In this document: in pieces, positions 51,079 through 59,282 of the stretch
Layout of the letters: each line of letters opens with the position of its first letter
Position numbering within the stretch: the first letter of the stretch is position 1
From: Streptomyces capillispiralis
GTDB taxonomy: Bacteria > Actinomycetota > Actinomycetes > Streptomycetales > Streptomycetaceae
Reading direction: 5' to 3'
NCBI RefSeq assembly: GCF_007829875.1
Contig: NZ_VIWV01000001.1
Coordinates: 6,956,001 to 7,020,000, forward strand
Length of the DNA: 64,000 bases
Program-made: the position numbers and the translations under genes
The notes under the pieces: model-generated
Databases searched by the model: none
Seen by the model: the letters and a program-made list of their open reading frames with translations, nothing else
Told to the model about the DNA's origin: nothing

Positions 51079-51774
51079 TCAGGGATGCCGCGTCGGGTCC
51101 GTCAGCCACGCGTACGCCGCCCGGGCCGTGAACTCCGCCTGCCCGCCGCGCAGCAGCAGGCCGGCGGTGGCGAAGCCGGCGGCGTCGGCCTGCGCGGCGA
51201 CGTAGGGGATCGCGATGCAGCGCATCCCCGCCGCGTGCGCCGCCGCGGCGCCCGGGGCCGCGTCCTCGATCACCACGCAGTCGGCCGGGTCCGCGCCGAG
51301 CCGGCGCGCCGCCTCCAGGAAGACGTCGGGCGCCGGCTTGCCCCGGGCGACCTCGTCGGCCGAGACGACGGTGCGCAGATGCGCGTCCAGGCCCGTGCCG
51401 GCCAGGACCGCCCCGATGGCCTCCGGGGAGGAGCCGGAGGCCACGGCCATCGGCACGCCCTCGGCCGCCAGCAGTTCGACGAACGCCCGCATCTGCGGGT
51501 ACGCCCGCGTGGCGGTGGCCGCCAGCTCCAGATAGTGGCGGTTCTTGACCGCGAGCAGTTCCTCCACCGGCGCGGAGATGCCGTACCGCTCCCGCCAGTC
51601 GGCGATCGTCTCCCGGGTGCTGATGCCGACGTAGCGCTCGTGCTCGGCCCAGGAGAAGTCCGGCACCCCGTAAGCGGCGAGGGTTCGCCGGCCCGCCTCG
51701 TAGTAGTGGGGCTCGCTGTCCACGAGCGTTCCGTCGAGATCGAAGATGACCGAGAGGGGGCCCAGGATGCTCAT
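51079..51774 (-). CDS. HAD-superfamily hydrolase (beta-phosphoglucomutase-like)
   Basis: A 231-residue HAD protein: motif I FDLDGTLVDSEPHYYEAG, motif II VASGSS, Lys motif GKPAPDVFLEAA, and motif IV VVIEDAAPGAAAAHAAGM. A helical cap lies between motifs I and II. It dephosphorylates a small phosphate ester or isomerises a sugar phosphate; substrate unknown. It lies 183 bp from the divergent-strand-free end of the GH127 gene, on the same strand, and 20 bp after the Lrp gene, with which it may be transcribed. Confidence 0.9.
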   Translation of the reverse strand: MSILGPLSVIFDLDGTLVDSEPHYYEAGRRTLAAYGVPDFSWAEHERYVGISTRETIADWRERYGISAPVEELLAVKNRHYLELAATATRAYPQMRAFVELLAAEGVPMAVASGSSPEAIGAVLAGTGLDAHLRTVVSADEVARGKPAPDVFLEAARRLGADPADCVVIEDAAPGAAAAHAAGMRCIAIPYVAAQADAAGFATAGLLLRGGQAEFTARAAYAWLTDPTRHP

Positions 51775-51794
51775 GCGGTCCAGGATGTCAGGGC

Positions 51795-52274
51795 CTACTT
51801 CCGCGCCGCCGACCGGCCGATCGACTCCACCAGCGGCAGCAGCCGGTGCGGGACGCGCTCGCGCAGCGCCACCTCGGTGCGGGTGCGCACCACACCCGGC
51901 AGGCCGATCAGCTTCTGGATCACGTCCTCCAGGTGCCCCGCGTCACGCGCGACGACCCGGGTCAGCAGGTCACCGCCGCCCGTGATGGAGAACGCCTCGA
52001 CGATCTCCGGCACGGCGGCCAGCGCGTCCCCCACCTCGTCCAGGTGGCCCTGGGTGACCTCGATGTGCACGAACGCCAGCACGGGGTGGCCCAGCGCGGC
52101 GGGGGAGAGGGCGGGGCCGGTGGCGGTGATCACACCCGCGCGCTCCATGCGGTCGAGCCGCGCCTGGAGCGTCCCCCGGGCGACCCCGAGGATCCGGGCG
52201 TACTCCCGCACGCTGGTGCGCGGCTGCTCCAGCAGCAGCCGCAGGATGCGGGTGTCGAGCTCGTCCACGGCCAT
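51795..52274 (-). CDS. Lrp/AsnC-family transcriptional regulator
   Basis: About 159 residues from ATG 52274 (MAVDELDTRILRLLLEQ, the usual beginning of the family); ATG 52301 adds nine residues. The helix-turn-helix is SVREYARILGVARGTLQARL and the RAM ligand domain contains AFVHIEVTQGHLDEV and FSITGGGDLLTRVVARD. Amino acids are the common ligands. Divergent from the FUSC exporter gene, which is probably its target. Confidence 0.9.
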   Translation of the reverse strand: MAVDELDTRILRLLLEQPRTSVREYARILGVARGTLQARLDRMERAGVITATGPALSPAALGHPVLAFVHIEVTQGHLDEVGDALAAVPEIVEAFSITGGGDLLTRVVARDAGHLEDVIQKLIGLPGVVRTRTEVALRERVPHRLLPLVESIGRSAARK

Positions 52275-52295
52275 CGGGCCCCACGTCCCAGGGTC

Positions 52296-52349
52296 GGCCA
52301 TTGGCACTTGGATGGCCGGAGGAAAGCCGGAATCAGTGTACCAATGGCC
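52296..52349. promoter_or_regulatory. Spaced inverted repeat in Lrp promoter region
   Basis: GGCCATTGG at 52296-52304 and CCAATGGCC at 52341-52349 are exact reverse complements, 36 bp apart. TACACT on the minus strand (52335-52340) between them could be the Lrp -10 box. Two half-turn-related sites flanking a promoter suit an octameric Lrp protein acting on its own gene and on the divergent exporter. Confidence 0.5.
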
Positions 52350-52395
52350 CACTGTCACGGACGCCTGTTGAGCCACTGGCGGGTGAGATGCTGAT

Positions 52396-52476
52396 ATGGA
52401 CGAGTCGATGGCGCTGCGGACCCCGCGGCGCCTTTTTCATGCCACGGTGCACACCATCATTCCCAGGGGGCGGTAA
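52396..52476 (+). CDS. Possible 26-residue leader peptide of FUSC gene
   Basis: ATG 52396 is preceded by GGGTGAG at 8-base spacing and opens a 26-codon frame that ends with TAA at 52474-52476, three bases before the FUSC start. The product is basic and ends HTIIPRGR. The terminator hairpin at 52410-52437 lies inside it, so ribosome movement through the leader would unfold the hairpin. A promoter TTGAGC/TGATAT at 52368-52397 would start the RNA inside this frame, which argues against it; unresolved. Confidence 0.35.
   Translation: MDESMALRTPRRLFHATVHTIIPRGR
52410..52437 (+). terminator. U-tract intrinsic terminator upstream of FUSC gene
   Basis: GGCGCTGCGG-ACC-CCGCGGCGCC is followed directly by TTTTT. 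A stem of ten pairs (one T-G) plus five U is a textbook intrinsic terminator, rare in this GC range. It is oriented toward the FUSC gene and begins 70 bp before its start codon, so it looks like an attenuator, not the end of an upstream gene. Confidence 0.7.
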
Positions 52477-52479
52477 GCG

Positions 52480-53967
52480 GTGCTGAAGAGGGTGTTCATG
52501 GCTCCGGACCCGGGCCGGACCCGGCTGCGCTTCGCGGCGCGGGCCGTGCTCGGCATCGGGCTGGCCGTCGTCGTCTGCGGTCTGGCCGGACATTCGCTCA
52601 CCGGTGCCGTCACCGGTGGGCTCGCCGCGCTGCTCGCCCTGTTCACCGTCACCGACCCCACCGTCCGCGGGCAGGCCGTCACCACGGCGCTGCTGCCCGC
52701 CGTGGGCCTGCCGGTGCTCGCCGCCGCGGCCGTGCTCCACGACCACCCGGTGGCGCGTGACCTCACCTTCCTCGCCGTCGTCGGGCTGGGCGTGTACGCG
52801 CGGCGCTGGGGGCCGCGCGGCCACAGTCTCGGCGTGTTCGCGTTCATGACGTATTTCGTGGCGCAGTTCCTGCACGCGCGGACCGGCCAGCTCCCCGAGC
52901 TGTACGCCTCCGTCCTGCTCTCCGTGCTCGCCGCGGCCGCGGTGCGCTTCGGGCTGTGGTGCTACGAACGCCGTCTGCCCCCGGCCGTCGTACCGGCGCC
53001 GCCCGGCGGCACCGGGCTGGCCCGCGTCACCACCCGCCAGGCGGTCCAGGCCACCGCGGGCGCGGGATTCGCCCTGGTCGTGGGCCAGCTGGTGTCCGGG
53101 CAGCGCTGGTACTGGGCCGTCGGCGCCACCTGGTGGGTGTTCGTCAACACCACGTCGCGCGGCGAGACCCTGGTACGCGGCTTCCGGCGCGTGCTGGGCA
53201 CCGTCATCGGCATCGGGCTCGCCCTGTTCGTCGCCGTCCCCGCGCACGGGGACGGGCTCGTCACGGCCCTGGTCGTCGCCGTCTGCGTCTTCGGGATCTT
53301 CTACACGGCGGCCGTCTCCTACACCTGGATGATGCTCTGGGTGACGGTCCTCGCCGCCATGCTCTACGGACTGCTGGGGGTGCTCACCCCCGGCCTGCTG
53401 GCGCTGCGGCTGGTGGAGACCGGCGTCGGCGCGCTCGGCGCGGCGCTCGCGGTGGCCTTCGTCCTGCCCGTCACCACGCACAGCGTCACCGATGCCTGGA
53501 TCCAGCGGGCCCTGCGCTGCGTCCACGCGTGCACCGCCGAGACCGCCGCGCGCCTCGCGGGGACGCCGGGCGCCGACCCGGCGCCGCTGGTGGCCGAGCT
53601 GGAGCAGCTCCTCGCGCGGGTCCGGCTCTCGGTCGCCCCGCTGGTGCACCCCCTGCACCCGATGCACGGCCGCAAGCGGCGGGCCCGCCGGGTGCTCGAC
53701 CTGCTCGACGACTGCGCCCGGGAGGTCCGCGGCCTCGTCGCCGTCGCCGCCGACCCGGAAGCCTCGCACGACGCCCGGCTGGCCGCCGCCTGCCGGCGCG
53801 TGGAGATCGCGGTCGAGGCGCTGACCGGGGGCCGGGACATCGCGGTACGGACGGCCCCGGCCGCGAAGGAACCCGCGCTGGCCCACCTCCACGGACTGGA
53901 GCGAGCCCTCGCCGAACTCGCCGCGCCGCTGCGGGCACCGTCGGGCTCCCCGCTGGTGGGGACCTGA
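52480..53967 (+). CDS. FUSC-family membrane protein (aromatic acid exporter-like)
   Basis: A 495-residue protein with two sets of hydrophobic helices (residues about 20-155 and 190-340), joined by a cytosolic loop, and a soluble helical C-terminus (about 345-495). GAVTGGLAALLALFTVTDPT and GQRWYWAVGATWWVFVNTTSRGE with RRVLGTVIGIGLAL match the FUSC/YccS-AaeB pattern. Relatives export aromatic acids or polyamine-like solutes. GTG 52480 follows AGGGGGCGG. Preceded by an attenuator-like terminator and divergent from an Lrp regulator. Confidence 0.85.
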   Translation: MLKRVFMAPDPGRTRLRFAARAVLGIGLAVVVCGLAGHSLTGAVTGGLAALLALFTVTDPTVRGQAVTTALLPAVGLPVLAAAAVLHDHPVARDLTFLAVVGLGVYARRWGPRGHSLGVFAFMTYFVAQFLHARTGQLPELYASVLLSVLAAAAVRFGLWCYERRLPPAVVPAPPGGTGLARVTTRQAVQATAGAGFALVVGQLVSGQRWYWAVGATWWVFVNTTSRGETLVRGFRRVLGTVIGIGLALFVAVPAHGDGLVTALVVAVCVFGIFYTAAVSYTWMMLWVTVLAAMLYGLLGVLTPGLLALRLVETGVGALGAALAVAFVLPVTTHSVTDAWIQRALRCVHACTAETAARLAGTPGADPAPLVAELEQLLARVRLSVAPLVHPLHPMHGRKRRARRVLDLLDDCAREVRGLVAVAADPEASHDARLAAACRRVEIAVEALTGGRDIAVRTAPAAKEPALAHLHGLERALAELAAPLRAPSGSPLVGT

Positions 53968-54015
53968 GGGGCGGGACCGGACGCCGCTGCCCGACGCTAT
54001 GACACGGGACACCCG

Positions 54016-54031
54016 TTTGGTCTAGACCTTG
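54016..54031 (+). promoter_or_regulatory. DasR-box-like palindrome
   Basis: The core TGGTCTAGACC is identical to the centre of the published DasR responsive element (consensus ACTGGTCTAGACCACT); the outer bases deviate. It is 54 bp upstream of the lactonase start. DasR is the GlcNAc-6-phosphate-responsive GntR regulator of Streptomyces. Confidence 0.5.
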
Positions 54032-54084
54032 ACCGGGTGGCTGCTACCGTCACCCCGTTCGGTAGGCGACGAGAGGGGACAGTC

Positions 54085-55116
54085 GTGGCGGTCGGCAGGC
54101 GGCGGGCGTTCATCGGGTCGTTCACGGCGGCGGGAGGCCCGGGCATCGTCACCGCGTCCATCGACCCCGGCACCGGCGCGCTGACCGTCCTGGACGCCGT
54201 GAACGCCGTACCCGACCCCTCCTACCTGGCCCTCTCGCCCGACGGGCACACCCTGTACGCGGTCAGCGAGACCGCCGAGGGTGCCGTCGCCGCGTACCGC
54301 GTGACCGGGAACGGCCCGCGGCCGACCGGGCGCGAGGTGCCCGTGGACGGCAACGGACCCACCCACCTGAGCCTCTTCGCCGGCCACCTCCTCACGGCGA
54401 ACTACGGCTCCGGCAGCGTCAGCGCGGTCCCCGTCCGCGCGGACGGCACCCTCGCCCGGTCCGTGTCCGGGGTGCTCCGGCACGACGGCCGCGGCCCCCA
54501 TCCGCAACGCCAGCAGGGGCCGCACCCGCACCAGGTGCAGCCCGACCCCAGCGGTCGCTGGGCGGTCGGCGTCGACCTCGGCACGGACTCCGTACGGGTC
54601 TGCACCCTCGCCGACGGGACCCTCTCGCCGCACCGGGAGATCGCCCTGCGCCCGGGCTCGGGGCCGCGGCACCTGGCCTTCCACCCGGACGGTACCCGCG
54701 CCTACGTCCTCAACGAACTCAGCCCCACCCTCGTCGCCTGCCGCTGGGACGCCGCCGACGGCGCGCTGAAGCCGCTCGCCGAGATCCCGGTCCTGCCCGG
54801 CGCTCCGGCCGGCGACGCCTATCCGTCCGGTGTGGCCGTCTCACCCGACGGCCGCTTCGTGTGGACCGCGACCCGCGGCGAGGACGTCCTGTCGGTGTTC
54901 GCCGTGGAGGGGGAGGGCACGGCCCCGGCCCCGCTCACCACCGTCCCCTGCGGCGGCCACTGGCCGCGCGCGATCACCGAGTCCGACGGGTTCCTGTACG
55001 TCGCGAACGAACGCTCCGGGGACGTGACCTGGTTCACCGTCGACCCGGACACGGGAGTGCCGCACCGAGGGGGCGCGATCCCGGTACCCGCCGCGTCCTG
55101 CGTCATCACGGGGTGA
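54085..55116 (+). CDS. Lactonase-family beta-propeller (6-phosphogluconolactonase type)
   Basis: A 343-residue seven-bladed propeller of the YbhE/Lactonase_10 family. GTG 54085 follows GAGAGGGG. Typical blade motifs are PSYLALSPDGHTLYAVSE, GPTHLSLFAGHLLTANYGSG, HPHQVQPDPSGRWAVGVDLG, GPRHLAFHPDGTRAYVLNEL and YPSGVAVSPDGRFVWTATRG. Members hydrolyse 6-phosphogluconolactone or other lactones in the cytosol. A DasR-like box upstream hints at aminosugar control. Followed by a strong bidirectional terminator. Confidence 0.9.
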   Translation: MAVGRRRAFIGSFTAAGGPGIVTASIDPGTGALTVLDAVNAVPDPSYLALSPDGHTLYAVSETAEGAVAAYRVTGNGPRPTGREVPVDGNGPTHLSLFAGHLLTANYGSGSVSAVPVRADGTLARSVSGVLRHDGRGPHPQRQQGPHPHQVQPDPSGRWAVGVDLGTDSVRVCTLADGTLSPHREIALRPGSGPRHLAFHPDGTRAYVLNELSPTLVACRWDAADGALKPLAEIPVLPGAPAGDAYPSGVAVSPDGRFVWTATRGEDVLSVFAVEGEGTAPAPLTTVPCGGHWPRAITESDGFLYVANERSGDVTWFTVDPDTGVPHRGGAIPVPAASCVITG

Positions 55117-55238
55117 CCTGACATGAACGGCGGAGCCCCGGGGGTCACCCGCTGACATGGGGGCCACCCGACGGCCCGTGGTGATCGGCCGGCCCGCCGT
55201 CCCGGGCCCGGCAGCCTCCGTGGCCGGTGCATGACGAA

Positions 55239-55267
55239 GGGCCCGCCCCGGAAACCGGGGCGGGCCC
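55239..55267. terminator. Strong hairpin between convergent genes
   Basis: GGGCCCGCCCCGG-AAA-CCGGGGCGGGCCC is a perfect 13-bp stem with a 3-base loop. It sits between the convergent lactonase and chelatase genes and would end both transcripts. Confidence 0.85.
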
Positions 55268-55295
55268 ATTCGGCGTCGTGCGGGAGCCGGCCGCG

Positions 55296-56219
55296 TCAGC
55301 GGGCCGGGGTGGCCTGTGCCTGCTGCGGCGCGATGCCCAGGGCGGTCGTGTACTTGGCCAGGGCCAGCTTGCCGATCGCCGGGTAGGGGCCGAGCGCCTC
55401 GGAGGCGGAGCAGTCCGCCTCCTTCGCGGCCTCCTCGATCAGGCTCGCGTCGATCTCGGGCCCGATCAGGTACGGCGCGAGGGCCAGCTGCTGCGAACCG
55501 GAGCTGCGCAGCTGCTCGGCCACGGAGGAGATGGAACCCTCCTGGTCCAGGGCCGCCGCCATCACCGGCACGGCGAGGCGCGCGGCGAGCAGCATGCCGG
55601 TGATCCCGGCCGCCTGCACGGCCTCGTCGCCCCCCACGGAGGCCAGGATGATGCCGTCCGCCGCGGTTGCCACGGTGAACAGGCGGGCACGGTCGGCGCG
55701 GGCCAGACCGGCCTCCGACAGCCGCACGTGCAGTGCCTCGGCGAGCAGCGGGTGCGGGCCGAGCACATCGGTCAGCTCGGCGGCGACACGGCTGTCCATG
55801 ACGGCCTGGCGGACCTGGCGCAGCAGCGAGCCGTCCGGGCCGGCGAGCAGCGGCACGACGACGGCGACGGGGCCGTCCGGCTCCTTGACGTCCATGCCGG
55901 CTTCGCGGGCCTGCTCGAAGCGGGCCGTGCGCTCCTCGCCGGCGTACGCGAGGACGGACTGCAGCGTGGCGAATTCCTCGTCGTCGCCGTCGAGGTAACC
56001 GATGCGGGCGTCGAGGCCCGGCAGCTCGGAACGGGCGATGCTCACGACCTCTTCGGCGAGCGAGCGGGTGGTACTACTGGGCGTACCCGGCACGGCGAGG
56101 ACGAGCGCGGGCGCGTCCTCGGGAGCCACCAGGGGTTCGGGACGGCGGTGCCGCCCCGGCTGGCGGGGGCGCGGCATTCGTACTGGCAGGCCGGACGCGG
56201 GCCCAGTGGGGGTGCTCAT
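55296..56219 (-). CDS. Sirohydrochlorin chelatase-like (CbiX/SirB family)
   Basis: A 307-residue protein with two CbiX-like halves: ALVLAVPGTPSSTTRSLAEEV opens the first and ARLFTVATAADGIILASVGG the second. Known relatives insert cobalt or iron into sirohydrochlorin for B12 or sirohaem. The usual His of HGS is replaced by the P-G-T of AVPGTPS in the first half, so activity is uncertain. The N-terminal 35 residues are Pro/Arg-rich. There is no ribosome site; a TAACAT -10 box ends eight bases before the ATG, which suggests a leaderless mRNA. Confidence 0.7.
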   Translation of the reverse strand: MSTPTGPASGLPVRMPRPRQPGRHRRPEPLVAPEDAPALVLAVPGTPSSTTRSLAEEVVSIARSELPGLDARIGYLDGDDEEFATLQSVLAYAGEERTARFEQAREAGMDVKEPDGPVAVVVPLLAGPDGSLLRQVRQAVMDSRVAAELTDVLGPHPLLAEALHVRLSEAGLARADRARLFTVATAADGIILASVGGDEAVQAAGITGMLLAARLAVPVMAAALDQEGSISSVAEQLRSSGSQQLALAPYLIGPEIDASLIEEAAKEADCSASEALGPYPAIGKLALAKYTTALGIAPQQAQATPAR

Positions 56220-56227
56220 GTTGCGGC

Positions 56228-56233
56228 ATGTTA
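56228..56233 (-). promoter_or_regulatory. -10 element of leaderless chelatase gene
   Basis: Reads TAACAT on the minus strand; the start codon begins at 56219, so transcription would begin at or next to the A of ATG. No good -35 box is seen. Confidence 0.45.
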
Positions 56234-56303
56234 GTGGTTTCCGGGGCTCCCCTGTTCGGGGAGGGTGCAGGTGAGCGGTATCCGTCCCGGTTTGTCCGAA
56301 GGG

Positions 56304-57320
56304 TCACGTACGGGCGTCGGCCGCGCCGGTGACGCCCTCACCTGCCGGACTCGTCACGCACAGCATCTTCTCGTCACCCGGAAGGGTGAAGGACCCCGTG
56401 ATCAGGTCGTTTGCGATGCGTACCGCCCCGTGCAGGGGGTCCCCCTCGGCCATGATCCGCCGGGCCCGCGGCAGCCGCCGCGCCAGCTCCTCGTCCAGGG
56501 GCGCCAGCAGACAGGCACCCATCCGGAACAGGCCCCCGGTGAGACCGATCACGGGCTCGCCCGCCGCCGGGCACACCGCGGCCGCGGAGTCGGCCATGTG
56601 CCGGGCCGCCGCCCGGCAGATCCCCATGGCGACGGGATCGCCGTCGGACGCGCACGCGCCCACCCGGGGCGCGAAGGAGGCGAGCACGGCCGGCCGGTCG
56701 GTCCGCGGATACAGCCGGCCGGGCAGACCGGCCGCCGGACCGAACATGTCCTCGGCGTCGGCCAGCAGCCGCGCTGAGCCGCCCTCCCGCCCGTCATGGG
56801 CGCGCAGCGCCGCCTCCAGACCCGCCCGCCCGATCCAGGCGCCGCCGCCGCAGTCGCCCAGCAGGTGCCCCCAGCCGTCCGCCCGGCGCCAGCCGGTCAG
56901 ATCGGTGCCGACCGCGATCAGCCCCGTACCGGCGGCGATCACCGCGCCGGGCCGCGGCCCGAGGGCACCGACATACGCGGTGACCGCGTCGGCGGCCAGC
57001 GCCACCCGCCGCACGCCCAGGTCACGGGCGAGCGCGCCCGGCAGCTCCGCGCGCAGCGCGTCCCCCAGGCCGGCCAGCCCGGCCGCCCCGACGACGGCCG
57101 TGTCCGGCCGGACGATCCCGGCCTCGGCGCACAACGCCCGAACCATCGGCACCAGTTGCTCCATGAGGTGCCCCGGGTCGATGCCCCGGGCCCCCGTCCG
57201 CACCGGTTCCGCCGAAGCGCCCCGGGCCAGCGGACCGCGCCCGGCGGCCCCGACGACGACCCGCAGACCTGACCCCCCGGAGTCCACGGCGAGGAAGCCG
57301 GTCCCGGCGGGCCCGGTCAC
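56304..57320 (-). CDS. N-acetylglucosamine kinase-like protein (BadF/BadG family)
   Basis: A 338-residue ASKHA-fold kinase. FLAVDSGGSGLRVVVG is the phosphate-1 motif, GVRRVALAADAVTAYVGALG and GAVIAAGTGLIAVGTD the phosphate-2 region, and WGHLLGDCGGGAWIGRAGL is the signature of GlcNAc-kinase-type members; VIGLTGGLFRMG is the adenosine motif. Likely phosphorylates GlcNAc or a related sugar in cell-wall or chitin salvage. GTG 57320 overlaps the stop codon of the UDG gene by 4 bp, so it is coupled to ung. Confidence 0.87.
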   Translation of the reverse strand: MTGPAGTGFLAVDSGGSGLRVVVGAAGRGPLARGASAEPVRTGARGIDPGHLMEQLVPMVRALCAEAGIVRPDTAVVGAAGLAGLGDALRAELPGALARDLGVRRVALAADAVTAYVGALGPRPGAVIAAGTGLIAVGTDLTGWRRADGWGHLLGDCGGGAWIGRAGLEAALRAHDGREGGSARLLADAEDMFGPAAGLPGRLYPRTDRPAVLASFAPRVGACASDGDPVAMGICRAAARHMADSAAAVCPAAGEPVIGLTGGLFRMGACLLAPLDEELARRLPRARRIMAEGDPLHGAVRIANDLITGSFTLPGDEKMLCVTSPAGEGVTGAADART

Positions 57321-58003
57321 GGCAGGCGCCAGTCCACGGGCTGGCCACCCTGACGGATCAACAGGTCGTTGGCCCGGCTGAACGGGCGGGAGCCGAAGAA
57401 GCCCCGGTCCGCGGACATCGGTGACGGGTGGGCCGACTCCACCGCCGGCAGATCGCCCAGCAGCGGACGGCAGTTGCGGGCGTCGCGCCCCCACAGGATG
57501 GAGACCAGCGGCTTGCCCCGCCCGGCCAGTGCCCGTATCGCCTGCTCGGTGACCTCCTCCCAGCCCTTGCCGCGGTGGGCGCCCGGCTTGCGCGGGGCCG
57601 TCGTCAGCGCCCTGTTGAGCAGCAGCACGCCCTGCTCGGTCCACGGCGTGAGGTCACCGTTCGACGGCTGGGGCAGGCCCAGGTCGGTGGTCAGCTCCCG
57701 GAAGATGTTGATGAGGCTGCCGGGCAGGGGCCGCACCTCGGGCGCGACCGAGAACGACAGCCCCACGGCGTGCCCCGGGGTGGGATAGGGGTCCTGTCCG
57801 ACGATCAGGACCCGCACCTCGTCGAAGGGCTGCTGGAAGGCCCGCAGGACGTTGGATCCGGCCGGGAGATAGGTGCGTCCGGCGGCGATCTCCGCGCGCA
57901 GGAAGTCCCCCATCCCGGCGACCTGACCGGCCACCGGTTCCAGGGCCTTCGCCCAGCCCGCTTCGACGATTTCATTCAAGGGTCGTGGTGCCACGGGCGT
58001 CAC
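57317..58003 (-). CDS. ung: Uracil-DNA glycosylase, family 1
   Basis: A 228-residue enzyme that removes uracil from DNA. VGQDPYPTPGHAVGLSFS carries the catalytic water-activating Asp, LLNRALTT the uracil-binding Asn, and HPSPMSADRGFFGSRPFS the catalytic His and the DNA-minor-groove Leu-loop region. Normal length. GTG 58003 is used; GTG 57994 is possible. The downstream sugar-kinase gene overlaps its stop codon. Confidence 0.96.
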   Translation of the reverse strand: MTPVAPRPLNEIVEAGWAKALEPVAGQVAGMGDFLRAEIAAGRTYLPAGSNVLRAFQQPFDEVRVLIVGQDPYPTPGHAVGLSFSVAPEVRPLPGSLINIFRELTTDLGLPQPSNGDLTPWTEQGVLLLNRALTTAPRKPGAHRGKGWEEVTEQAIRALAGRGKPLVSILWGRDARNCRPLLGDLPAVESAHPSPMSADRGFFGSRPFSRANDLLIRQGGQPVDWRLP

Positions 58004-58064
58004 CCTACTGCCGCGACGGCAGCGGTGATCAACCCGAGGCGAGCGGACCGGGACGGGGAACGGC

Positions 58065-59150
58065 TCATCCGACGACCGCGGCCCGCACGCACAGCACGTC
58101 CGGCAGGTGCGACGCCAACTGCCGCCAGCTGTCGCCGTCGTCGGCCGACGCGTACACCTCGCCGTTGCGGTTGCCGAAGTAGAGGCCCGCCGGGTCCGCG
58201 CCGTCGTGGCACATCGCGTCGCGCAGCACCGTGCCGTAGTGGTCCTCCTGCGGCAGTCCGGCCGTGAGCGGCTCCCAGCTCGCGCCCGCGTCCGCCGTCC
58301 GGAAGACCCGGCAGCGCCGGCCGGCCGGGACCCGGTCGGAGTCGGCGTTGATCGGGAACACGTACGCCGTGTCCCCCCGGCGGGGATGGGCCACCACCGC
58401 GAAGCCGAACGTCGACGGCAGTCCCTCGCCGATGTCCGTCCAGAGGCCGCCCCCGTCGTCGCTGCGGTACACACCCCAGTGGTTCTGCAGGTAAAGGCGG
58501 TCCGGGTCCGCCGCGTCCCGGGCGACCTTGTGCACGCACTGGCCGAACTCCGGGTTCGGGTCCGGCAGGAACACCGCGGAGACCCCGGTGTTGGACGGCA
58601 CCCAGCCGGCGCCGCCGTCCACGGTGCGGAACACGCCCGCCGTGGAGACGGCCACCGTCACCGCCCGCGGATCACGCGCGTCGGTCAGCACGGTGTGCAG
58701 ACCCTCACCGCCGCCGCCCGGCATCCACTGCGCACGCGTGGGGTGCTCCCACAGCGGCCGGACCAGCTCGAAGGTCTCCCCGCGGTCCTCCGAGCGGTAC
58801 AGCGCGGCCGGTTCCGTACCCGCGTACACCACGTCGGGCTCGGCGGCGGCCGGGTGCAGCTGCCACACCCGCTCCAGCGAAGCCCCCGTGTCCTTCGGGA
58901 ACTTGACGGCGGGGCGGGCCGGCTCGGTCCAGGTGCGGCCCAGGTCGTCGGAGTGGAACACCGACGGGCCCCAGTGCGCGCTGTCCCCGCCGGCCAGCAT
59001 CCGCGGGCGCGCGCCCCGGGTGTCGACGGCGACCGAGTACACGGCCTGCGCGTTGAAGTAGGGATTCTCGTCGAACTCCCAGGTGCCACCCCGCCGGCGC
59101 CCGATGAACAGGCCCTTGCGGGTGCCCACGGCGAGCAGTACCTCGGTCAT
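58065..59150 (-). CDS. BNR/sialidase-like beta-propeller protein
   Basis: A 361-residue cytosolic protein with repeated Asp-box/BNR-like segments: FHSDDLGRTWTEP, YRSEDRGETFELV, FRTVDGGAGWVPS, YRSDDGGGLWTDIG, FRTADAGASWEPL and YASADDGDSWRQL. Each is of the S/T-x-D-x-G-x-x-W type, giving a six-bladed-like propeller. Despite resemblance to sialidases, no catalytic Arg triad or Tyr/Glu is evident, so it is more likely a binding or scaffold protein (annotated as exo-alpha-sialidase in relatives). GGAGGTGA precedes ATG 59150. Confidence 0.83.
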   Translation of the reverse strand: MTEVLLAVGTRKGLFIGRRRGGTWEFDENPYFNAQAVYSVAVDTRGARPRMLAGGDSAHWGPSVFHSDDLGRTWTEPARPAVKFPKDTGASLERVWQLHPAAAEPDVVYAGTEPAALYRSEDRGETFELVRPLWEHPTRAQWMPGGGGEGLHTVLTDARDPRAVTVAVSTAGVFRTVDGGAGWVPSNTGVSAVFLPDPNPEFGQCVHKVARDAADPDRLYLQNHWGVYRSDDGGGLWTDIGEGLPSTFGFAVVAHPRRGDTAYVFPINADSDRVPAGRRCRVFRTADAGASWEPLTAGLPQEDHYGTVLRDAMCHDGADPAGLYFGNRNGEVYASADDGDSWRQLASHLPDVLCVRAAVVG

Positions 59151-59282
59151 GCCGATCACCTCCGCGACGTCTTCGTCGACGTCCTCATCCGGACACCGGC
59201 CAGTCTGCACCCCACCACTGACAGTCACCTCCGGATGAGGCCGCACCGCAGGTCGGGGCGGTGCGGCGCCCCTCCCGCGCGG

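Noticed and set aside
58065..59150. True sialidase activity for the BNR-repeat protein
   Set aside because: Only Asp-box repeats are visible; the catalytic residues and a signal peptide are missing.
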